From assembly GCF_000143415.4 (NCBI RefSeq), contig NW_003314301.1, positions 1,424,314 to 1,488,313 of the forward strand: a DNA stretch of 64,000 nucleotides, given 5' to 3'. Origin of the DNA: Selaginella moellendorffii. Taxonomy: Eukaryota; Streptophyta; Lycopodiopsida; Selaginellales; Selaginellaceae. How positions within the stretch are numbered: the stretch's first letter is position 1; each line of letters opens with the position of its first letter. Below are positions 55,274 through 64,000 of this stretch, in pieces. A program made the translations under genes and the position numbers. The notes beneath the pieces were generated by a model. That model did no database searches. It was not told where the DNA came from and saw only the letters and a program-made list of their open reading frames with translations.

Positions 55274-55531
55274 ATGGCAAGTATAAAATCTGTAAGTGAG
55301 GCAGAAAAGGAGACGGAGAAGGAGATAGGTGACGATGTAGAATATATAAGTCTTCCAAACTCCCCGTACTATACTCCAGGTGATCATTTTTCTGAACAAA
55401 TGGCAACATTAACAACTATCGAGAACGCCCCAGTAACGTCAGAGACAACAATCCAAAGCAAAACAACTGACCCGGAGAAGGATGATAGTACCGCTGAGAG
55501 TACCAAAAAGGAGGTGTCCACTAGCGCTTAG
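55274..55531 (+). CDS. Small SPYYTPG protein, locus 2 copy
   Basis: 85 residues: MASIKSVSEAEKETEKEIGD, then YISLPNSPYYTPGDHFSE, VTSETTIQSK, and a charged Ser/Thr/Lys tail ending STSA. It is hydrophilic, without a membrane segment or known domain. It is homologous to the minus-strand frame at 39264-39557 in locus 1, where the core SPYYTPG and TSETTIQSK are kept. It lies downstream of the DUF7869-type gene in the same direction and is followed at once by a palindrome (55539). Conservation across two diverged loci argues that it is a real gene. Confidence 0.65.
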   Translation: MASIKSVSEAEKETEKEIGDDVEYISLPNSPYYTPGDHFSEQMATLTTIENAPVTSETTIQSKTTDPEKDDSTAESTKKEVSTSA

Positions 55532-55978
55532 GCTTATAATGGCGTGTGCCCTCATGCCATTTACTTGATCACCAAATACCTTTTTCCCTTTGCACTAGTA
55601 TATCTTAATACCGGTCTGAGAAATAGAATGGCATGTGCCCTCAGGCCTTTTACTAAATCACCTTTGAAAGAAATGCAAGCCTCTATGTCGTAAAAAAAAG
55701 GTACTAGAAAAATTCCTTAATAATATGAATGTTATTTAGTTTCATGAAAATACACTAAGGGTCAAATGAGTTAAATGACTTCTCCAGACTAGCAATGCCT
55801 CTTGCTACACCTTCACAATTAGATTCGTTAGAAAAAGATAACATTGAATAATATCTAAATGTTCTCACCATTAAGTTATATGTCTGGCTAATAGGAATGA
55901 CGTTCATCTTGGAAAACTCACCACACGCTCAATGAACAAATAAATAGTGTGTGCGCGCATGCCATCGCTCTTTTTTAG

Positions 55979-56011
55979 CTTCAGATTCGGCTTGTTCACC
56001 TTGACAATGAG
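55979..56011 (-). repeat. Inverted copy of the DUF7869 terminal-exon sequence
   Basis: cttcagattcggcttgttca and following bases are the reverse complement of the exon start at 54615-54640 (caaggtgaac..ccgaatctga). With the palindrome at 55944 this makes an inverted mini-copy at the right end of locus 2. Confidence 0.7.
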
Positions 56012-56015
56012 ATTT

Positions 56016-56420
56016 ATTATACAACCAGATGGACTCAGTCTGGACACAAAGTCACCGCGCTAGTCACCATGCCCCAGATATGTCTAGCCCCTGGACAAAA
56101 AACATATAATTTCACGTCATTTTCAAATACTTGAAAATTTGTACCTAGTCCCATTTTACTGAATAAATCCCACTTTAACGAAATAGAGCATATAGGACCA
56201 ATCCTATAAACGCTTAACAAAGAGATTTACAAAACTAGATAAGAAACAAATGAAGGAATATTTTCCAACTAAGACATATAGAGGAATAAGAGCATATAAT
56301 AACTGAGTTATGAGATAAAGTCGAACAAGAATTTTTTAAGTAAAACAGGAACTACTAGTTCCCAAAGTCCAAGTGAGAAAACCTCTATCACAACTATACC
56401 AAATTCAGACTTGAAAGAGG
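56016..56420. other. Junction region, probable LTR/leader of the second Ty3 element
   Basis: No gene. It contains the LTR-like segment also found inverted at 42838. No clear PBS or LTR ends could be fixed. Confidence 0.35.
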
Positions 56421-59400
56421 ACGACACTTTAGACCAAGGGTTTCATACAACCCAAAGCTCGCCAACCAAACTCTCAACACAAGATTAGCAACCATCAATG
56501 GCAATCATCAACCCAATGAATACAATTGGAAGCATGATTATATATTCAATTTTCACTGGAAGTAAGTCAGAAAATTCAAAATTACATGTAACACAATTCA
56601 ACCAGATTGTCAAGATGAACAATCAAGAATAGCATCAAGCCATACTTTTCCCATACACACTTAAAGGAAGAGCTTTTGAATGGTATAATACTCTAAAGGA
56701 TTTTGTACCATATGACGAGAAACTTGAACAATTCAAGGAACAGTTCCCAGCCAGAGGAACACCGAAGGAGCATTATGAGCAAATTAAGAATATAAAACAA
56801 CAACCAAAGGAAGGAATTCAAGACTATACTAGATAATTCAAATTACATGCAAAGAAATATAAACATTTAATCACCAACAAAGGCAAGAGTTTATCTTACA
56901 TACAAGGATTAAGAGAAGCCTATTGAAACATGATAACCTTGGCTGATACACCTGATGAAGAAAGTGTTGATTCACTATCTCAAGGAATTTTAAAACTTGA
57001 GAAACACTTTAAGCAATTCACTAAAGGTGAATCTTCTTATACTAATGATGACTTGGATGATGAAGAGGAAGAAATACTAATCAAAACCAAAAAACAATAG
57101 ACACAAGATAAAGACATTAAACATGTATTAAAGAAGTTAGCTTTAACCGAGCTTAAACAAGGAGTATTTTGTACAAAATGCAAAAATGAAGGACATTCTA
57201 TTTCAACTGCAAATTCTATTTACCTAAATATCATACTTGTGATAGAGAAGGACATATAGCTAAGAATTGTCGATATAGAAATACCACTGAAGTTTCAAGA
57301 GTGGAAAATGTTCAAAGAGAACCACCACGACAAAATTATTAAAGAAAAAACAACAACGAACAAAGACTACCAAGAGACTATTATTACAAAGATAATCAAC
57401 AATATAATCAAGGATATAATTGTGGATATAATCCCCCACAAAATCAAAGCTATAGTTAAGCACAAAACAATTATAGAGGCAATTACAACCAATAACAATA
57501 CAATGAACATTTCAACAATTATTAACATCCACAAGGGAACAATTACAACCAAAGTCAACAAAGGCAATATAACACTTTTAACAATCAAGCATTATAACAA
57601 AATTATCCACCAAGACAAATGAACCACAAGAAAATCAATCTAAACAACAATACAATCCATAAAACCAAAGAGTCAATTAAGCTTCTGTTGGAAGACCACT
57701 AGCAGCACAAGCAGTCCAAGTAGAAGTTAATATTGAATATGAAAAAAAAGTAATGACTAAAAAACCAGAAGTCTTAGCAATCACAAGAACACAATATGAA
57801 TGTCAACAACTTCATAATTATGAAGAACAAGATGAAAGTGATCAAGCATTAGAAATTAAAAATACAGAATGGATAAAAAGTAAAAAAATACTTCAAACCA
57901 TTCAACAAGAGCTTTAAAACAAAGATCCCAAAATTATTAATGATCAAATATACAATCAAGATGACCAAACTCAAGTATTAAGATTTACTCAAGATGAGCA
58001 TACAACTATTGCTGAGCACATATTACAACAAGGAATTACTTTAACCCTACAACAAATACTACAAATAGCACCATATATAAAAGACCAAATCTTAAAGATA
58101 TGTAATCAAAGGATCCCTGAAGCTCGCACACAAGGAAAACACCAATCTCAATCAACACAACAAAAACATACTAAAAGAATCCAACCGGTGATTATGATGA
58201 TAATGTACCTTGTATCAATTGAAGGAGCTATTCTTGATGGAGGTTCTAGGGTTAACATCATTATGCACTATACAAAGCCTTAGGACTTGGCAATATACAA
58301 ACTACACCATTCAATATATGCATGGCTGATCAAAGAGTTGTCAGATTATCAGGCATTATATATGATGTCTCTATGACAATCAAAGGACATAAATTTACAG
58401 TTAACTTTATTGTGTTAAAAATGTCAATTGAAGAATCTTTTTATGAGATCTTGCTAGGTAGAACTTAGCTTAATAAAGCTGTTTATGCATAATATTGGAT
58501 GGAACATGAGATATATATACAATCCCAAAAAGGACAAACTAAAATATCAATATTGAAGAGCAAGAAAATCTTGAGAAGTTTCTGATCAACACATGTTCAA
58601 AAGTACAATTGGCAAGAAGACTTAGATGATCTTGAAGAAGCTAAATTATTTGAAGCATATCTTGAACTTAAAGCAATCCAAGAAATTGACCTCAACAGGA
58701 TACTTCCTGTATCCAAGTGTCAAGACTGTGAAGATTCAAAACAACTAAATTTAAAGACGATAAATACAACAAAAACCACCATACAAAAAGCAAGACCAAC
58801 AATACAACCAGAACAACTACAAACTACAGAATATCACTTAAATATATAATGCAAACTAACTCTCACCACCAAAAATCAAGAATTCAAAAATCATGTAAAT
58901 ATCAATAAAGACAGTGAAAAATTAAATCTAGGGACTCCCTCAAACCTATATAACGTCTTAATAGCTACACAACTCGATAAAACTTTTAAACTTAATACTA
59001 TTGAACTCCTTACTAAGTATAAAGATGTCTTTTCTTGGTTATATAAAGACCTCAAAGGTATACCACTTGATTTATGTACATATCAAATCAAATTACTTCC
59101 AGGAATTCGACCCATTAAACAAACTATTTATCGGATGAATTTAACATTCACTGAAAAAATAAAAGCTGAAATCAACAAACTCCTTAAAACAGGATTTATA
59201 TATCCAATACAAAATGCCCAATAGCTATCACCTTTAGTCATTGTACCCAAGACAAATGAGAAATTACGTATTTGTGTGAACTCCAAGAAATTAAATGATG
59301 CCACTACAAAAGATGCCTTTCCCATACCATTTCAGATCAAATACTCAATGCCATAATTGGTTATGAGCTGTACTCATTTCTTGATGGTTTTTCAGACTAC

Positions 59401-59547
59401 AATTAAGTACACATAGCTATCGAAGATTAACATAAAATAACTTTTATAAGTCTATGGGGAGCATATGCATACATGCAAATGCCATTTGGATTAACCAATG
59501 CCCCATTTACCTTTCAATAGATTAATACTGATACCTTCCAAGATTAT

Positions 59548-59835
59548 TTGATAGATTTTATGAAAGTCTTTATGGATGACTTTAGTGTTTTTAGACCTAA
59601 AGAAAAACACCTTGAATACCTTGAGAAATGTTTTATCAAATGCAGACAAACCCAAGTTGTTTTTAATCCTGAAAAATATACTTTCTTTATTAAATCAGGA
59701 ATACTACTTAGCCATATTATTTCCACTCAAGGCATTCCAATCGATAAAGCTAAAACCAACATCATTATGAAAATGCAACCACCTAATGATCTCAAAAGTT
59801 TGAGAAGTTTTCTGGGCAAGATGGGTTACCATTGA
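59548..59835 (+). pseudogene. RT palm/thumb fragment of the second Ty3 element
   Basis: FMKVFMDDFSVFRPKEKHLE contains the catalytic F-M-D-D; SHIISTQGIPIDKAK and LKSLRSFLGKMGYH are the thumb motifs. The frame stops at 59835. Confidence 0.85.
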
Positions 59836-60590
59836 ATATTTATCAAGAACTATGCCAAAGTAGCTAAACCATTAACTAATTTATTCAAGAAAGACAAATT
59901 CTATCACTGGACTCAAGAATGTTAGCAAGAATTCTTGATAATCAAAAATAAACTTACATAGGCACTAATTCTCATCCAACCAATCTGAACTCAAGAATTT
60001 TTTATACAAGTTGATGCCTTTGACTATGTGCTAGGAGCAATTCTTTACCAACGAAAAGATGATAATTGTGATCACCCCATATATTATGCAAATTGACAAC
60101 CTTCTCCACCCGAAATGAATTATACAACTACAGAAAAAGAAGCTTTAAGCATGATATATGCCTTAACCAAATTTTGACACTATTTACTTTCCAACAAAGT
60201 AAAAATATTTGTCGATCATCAAGCATTGATTCATCTACTTAACAAACCCATCCTTAGTGGAAGAATAGCAAGATGGTTTTTGTTATTACAAAAATTTAAT
60301 TTCCAGATAATTCACAAACTTGGCAAATACCATGAACAAGCTAATCGTCTCAGCAGAATTACAACCGGGGAAAATATACAAGACCCCAACAATGACTTAC
60401 CCGATTCACATCTTTTTAAGATTACCACCCACAATACACTTCAAAAAATCTGTTATTATTTAACAACTACAAAAGTTCCCACATCATGTACCACGAAAGA
60501 TCAAAGAAAAAAATTCATCTTGAGGACACGATGATACTTAGTTGTCAGAGGAAAACTTCATAAAATTGGACATAATAATATATTAAGAAG

Positions 60591-61285
60591 ATGTGTAAGT
60601 CACAAAAAGAAATACAAGAGTTACTAGAAGAAGCCCATACAAGTTGTTCTAATGGGCATTTTGCAAAAGAAATTACAGCAAGAAAATATTGCAAGCAGGC
60701 TTATGGTGGCCTACATTATAGAAAGACACTTCACAGTTTTATAAAATTTGTGATATTTATTAATGTACAAAATTTCCACCCAAGAAACAAACACAAGAAC
60801 TAAATCTGACTATAGCAATAGAACCTTTCCAACAATGGGGCTTAGATTTTGTAGAACTTATACAAAAGAGCAGCAATGAAAATCAATATATTTTAGTGGC
60901 AATAGATTTTATGACAAAATGGGCAGAAGCTCAACTACTCAAGAAAGCGACAATAAAGAATACAACTAAGTTTCTTTATAAAATGATTATCACAAGATAT
61001 AAATTACTTCAAGAAATAGTACCGGATAGAGGAACACATTTCCTCAATGAAACAATCAAGATTTTACTAGATGAATTCATCATTAAACATAAGAAATCTA
61101 CACCATATTATCCACAGTGCAATGGTCAAGCCAAATCCACAAACAAAACACTCAAGAATATACTAAAGAAAATAGTGCAAACCAATCTTAAAGATTGGGA
61201 TAATAGAGTTTATAATGCTCTTTGGGCTTATGGAACAGCATATAAAGTTTCAATAAATTCAACTCCATTCAAATTGAAGCTTTGA
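60591..61285 (+). pseudogene. Integrase fragment of the second Ty3 element
   Basis: The zinc-binding part (EEAHTSCSNGHFAKEITA) is followed by stops, then the core 60896-61285 with D and D in place and Lys instead of the catalytic Glu (NGQAKSTNK). Even with its frame mended it could not catalyse integration. Confidence 0.82.
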
Positions 61286-61884
61286 CACCACTAGAATATA
61301 CTATACCATCCTTGAGAATGGCAATTCAGCTGCAAATTAATCAAGAAGAATCAATCAAAAAAAGATTGGCTATGCTAGAAAAGTTAGATGAAGAAAGATT
61401 ATATACTTTATGGACAATTGAAACCATACAAGCAAAAAGAAAAACTTATCACGATAGGAAATAAACTATAAAGAAAATGTTCTATGGTATAAAGGAAATG
61501 TCGACAAAATGAGAGGCAAATTGGTACATCAATGGGAAGGACCATTCAAGATCACAAATATGCAAACACCCATCATAGCTCACTTAGGGACAAGAAATTC
61601 AAATAGTCAATCTCAACAAATTGAGAAAATATCAAGAACCAAGCATAGCATATATGCAAGCCACGCACGCCATGCTGGAATTGACTACCAATGAAACCAA
61701 TACAACTCATGTTGCACACAAAACAGTTCCACAACAATCACAAAACATAAAACTTCCCCTAAGCAAGATTTCCATACCTGCTTTAGCCCACTTTACCAAC
61801 AGAGTTTTTAGATACTCATGTTGGCTGATGGTTTGATATACTGCTTTAACATGGCCAAGAGCATGCCAAGTCTGATTGCCATCT

Positions 61885-62870
61885 CCATGAACAACTTCCC
61901 ATCTCTTCAATCACCTTGGATATAAACTCGCACAAGTCCTTGAAGCAACTCTGCAGCTGCAAGAGCATTCTGTCCTTGGAAAATCCTGACAATAGTCTTC
62001 ATATATTGTGGCACTGTGACAATGTCCAGTCCAATGAGGCAGACCACCCTGGAGTAAACAAGTTGATATCCTTTACAAGGAGCTTCTTAGCCAGCTACTA
62101 GACCTTGTTCCCGTCTCGACACAACTCATTTGTGTGGGTCTGTATCGCATGCATGGCCAACTAGCACGCTCTTCCCCCATCAACCAGATTGGGTCATAAA
62201 TCTTGTTCACGCTACTTAACAGCCTTGCTCTCAAGCTTCGATTGTCCTTGTATGATCTAGCTATAAAGTTTGCTGCAAAGGCCCAAAGAATCAACAGTCT
62301 CATTTGCATAGAGCAGCAGGAATTTGTCAGCAGCCCATGGCTGTCGTAGAATGTTCCCATATGCCTTTACATCTTTATTAACATGCAGAGGTATATTGAC
62401 AAGAGATTTGGTGTGCCTTCATCTCTGAGACAATTCCTTCTAGACTAGATCCATGCTTGGCAACCCCTAGAGGATCTGTTGAACTTTAAGAGGGTGCTAG
62501 CCAGAAGCACAATAACATCTGACTCATCCCAACTTTCCAGAATGGCTACAAACTGCTTGGTGCAATGAGAAAAGCCCATGCTCAGGCAGGATACATACAA
62601 GACGTGCATGCCTACATGCCAAAGCTCACACACAAGTCAAGACTTGCACCTAAATCAAAGGTGCCAAAAGAATGTATTTCATTTCCCATATCTCAAGCAT
62701 GTCACCCCCAGCTGTAATAAATCTTCCACACAGTCCATCGTTGTCAACTGTGATGATCCTTTTCCTCCCAAAGGCCATTCTTGTTTTCCAAGAGATGGAA
62801 TAACAAGTTTTTCAAGCAAGCAGCTTTACACTGGCTGCTCTCCTTCAGGGATTCTAGGATAAGCATGTTC
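61885..62870 (-). pseudogene. Unrecognised minus-strand coding remnant
   Basis: Minus-strand translations give protein-like stretches in shifting frames: SKDRMLLQLQSCFKDLCEFI and SKVIEEMGSCSW (about 61990-61895), LVKDINLFTPGWSASLDW (about 62080-62025), LAMHAIQTHTNELC (about 62155-62110), FLLLYANETVDSLGLCS (about 62325-62275). Base composition is less AT-rich than the adjacent Ty3 element. It may be an eroded host gene; I cannot name the family. Confidence 0.3.
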
Positions 62871-64000
62871 AACACAATTAACTAGAGTTTCTGTGTTCTA
62901 CTGGAGGAAATGTTCTGACCAAGAACAATCTATTTGTTGCTACAGCATTTATGAAATGCTTTGAATGACACCATACTGGATTAATAAGTAGAAATAACAC
63001 TACTAGCATGTGCACGTTTTAGGCATGGTCCTAGTAGCAGCTGTCAACCATGCCAAAGAGCTGATGGTTCGATTGCAAGCTGTTTCATGTATGGTGGAAT
63101 TTTGAGATCTACTAGACTCAAGGGAATATTTTGTTCATAATGTCCTTATGTCCGAAAGCCAGCATATGACACTCTCTTGTGCTGAATCTATTGCAACCAT
63201 TGTCACTCCACTCTGTGGCAAGCAAGGAGCGGATATTGGGGGATGGTGTTCCTCTTATTTTGGGCCATCTTAAGGATGCTAAGGTGCACTATAGGACTCC
63301 TACTAATATTGAATCAAATAAAATATATAAACTGTGGAGATATTTAATCATATTATAAGTTTTTAATTCTAAATTCACCAAGTACTGAAATCATGTCAAC
63401 AAGAAAGACCAGATTTATATCAGTTTTTCAATATATTATATTTATTTAATTTAATTTTTCAGAAAGAAAATCCATTAAGGATTCAGAAAGAAATTTCAAT
63501 ATTTGGAAGTAGGCAAACACTTGCAACTTGCTATGCAGCAGTTCTCCTAAAACTCTAAAGCACTACTTGCATTTACTTGTGTTGAGTTAAACTCAACTCA
63601 ACTTTGGACAAAACAAAAGGAAAATATCCTCACCAAGAACATTGCTATAATAAAAACTAGACTCCAGATCGTAGTGACACTAGATTCAATAGGTAGCCTA
63701 TAGGAAAACCAGGAGAAGAAAGGAGAGAAACAAAAGCCTACCTTGCTTATTCTTCAATTTAAGAACACAAAGCTACTGTGCTCTTGCCATTAGGTTGACA
63801 CTCGTTAATCTTAGAAGTCGCTAGAGAATATTGCCATTCTAGTACTTACTCAAAAGGGGAAAGAAAGAAACAACTTAAGTAGTGGGAAGAACACAAAAGC
63901 ACTGCTCCAAAAAGAAAAGAAAAGAACTCCTTGATTCGGTGTTCCAAATCTTTAATCAATGGTAGCTCCCCCTCCCTGTTAAAGCTGTCCTTGTGGATCT
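62870..64000. other. Right-end intergenic region, nothing recognised
   Basis: No supported gene or repeat apart from a degenerate gttgagttaaactcaactca unit at 63578-63605, related to the repeats beside the TRIM copies at 30033 and 39916. Confidence 0.4.

Larger units (their letters stand above)
42935..55965. mobile_element. Locus 2: candidate large mobile element marked by a 22-bp palindrome family
   Basis: All about 28 copies of the TGGCRTGWGGCCNCATGCCA palindrome in this window lie between 42935 and 55965, together with a divergent gene pair (ParB-like/methyltransferase-like/HAD on minus, DUF7869-type on plus) and a small plus-strand gene. The palindromes stop where Ty3-type sequence begins on the right. 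No clean terminal repeats or target duplication were found, so the limits are those of the palindromes and the mobility is inference. Confidence 0.55.
53257..55965. repeat. 22-bp palindromes around the DUF7869-type gene and small gene (9 copies)
   Basis: 53257 and 53315 (at the gap between two reading-frame blocks, probably intronic), 54655 (overlapping the stop codon), 54801, 54939, 55132 (degenerate), 55539, 55628 (degenerate) and 55944. Two further outliers on the left are 42935-42954 (half) and 43222-43243 (with AAC centre). Confidence 0.82.
56420..61880 (+). pseudogene. Decayed second Ty3/gypsy element (gag-pol)
   Basis: Gag: LKGRAFEWYNTLKDFVPYDE at about 56660-56720, then zinc knuckles (CTKCKNEGH about 57170; CDREGHIAKNC about 57240). 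Protease: GAILDGGSRVNI about 58230. RT: LPGIRPIKQTIYRM, SPLVIVPKT, GLTNAPFTF, FMDD about 59568-59580. RNase H: FFIQVDAFDYVLGAI, then HQALIHLLNKP. Integrase: zinc region about 60620-60770, VAIDFMTKW, VPDRGTHF, and NGQAKSTNK, where the catalytic Glu is Lys. C-terminal LVHQWEGPFKI about 61516. There are dozens of stops and frame changes, and it is A-rich. No LTR pair was delimited. It is old and inactive, and of a different lineage from the 10-kb element. Confidence 0.85.

Noticed and set aside
42935-55965. The repeated palindromes as a CRISPR array
   Set aside because: Spacing is irregular, the units are spread over 13 kb through introns, exons and spacers, no cas genes are present and the context is a spliced plant genome.

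Overview
This window is plant nuclear DNA, and a lycophyte such as Selaginella fits best. That assignment is inference. It rests on spliceosomal introns that are nearly all 47-57 nt long, a GC-rich intronless germin-like gene set in AT-rich transposon sequence, and plant-type Ty3, TRIM, hAT and MULE-like elements. Two runs of N are scaffold gaps (100 nt at 7716, 169 nt at 27744). No organelle, rRNA, tRNA or CRISPR locus was seen.

Layout. 1-16.5 kb: two inverted copies of a large non-coding LTR element (LTR about 1.2 kb). One LTR copy is split by a 5.8-kb Ty3-type retrotransposon with 233-bp LTRs, which itself carries two TRIM insertions with perfect 5-bp target duplications. 16.5-19.7 kb: a third LTR family and a decayed SWIM-type transposase. 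20.0-22.7 kb: a tandem germin-like pair, one intact and one broken; the intact copy is the only clear host gene in the window. 22.7-32.8 kb: remnants of hAT, a MULE-like SWIM transposase and LTR fragments.

32.8-39.6 kb (locus 1) and 42.9-56.0 kb (locus 2) are the interesting part. Locus 1 encodes a spliced protein with a ParB-like domain (DGNHR-type motif) and a C-terminal N4/N6-type DNA methyltransferase motif (DCIAGSG), two tandem small Cys/His proteins and a small SPYYTPG protein. Locus 2 encodes, divergently, (i) a larger ParB-like / methyltransferase-like protein whose frame runs on through repeats into an FCP1/NIF-type HAD phosphatase domain and (ii) a DUF7869-type protein with a presumed RNase-H-like core, plus a homologue of the SPYYTPG protein. 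Locus 2 also carries about 28 copies of a 22-bp near-palindrome (core TGGCRTGWGGCCNCATGCCA), which I found nowhere else in the window. Six of them sit inside short introns of the methyltransferase gene and two are inside its coding sequence.

Both loci are broken by C-to-T-type stops: TGA and TAG in locus 1, mostly TAG in locus 2. This fits decay of heavily methylated mobile DNA. I propose that the two loci are copies of one poorly described family of eukaryotic mobile element built around a phage-like ParB-methyltransferase protein. 56.0-61.9 kb is a heavily decayed second Ty3 element. 61.9-64.0 kb holds an unrecognised minus-strand remnant and nothing else I can name.
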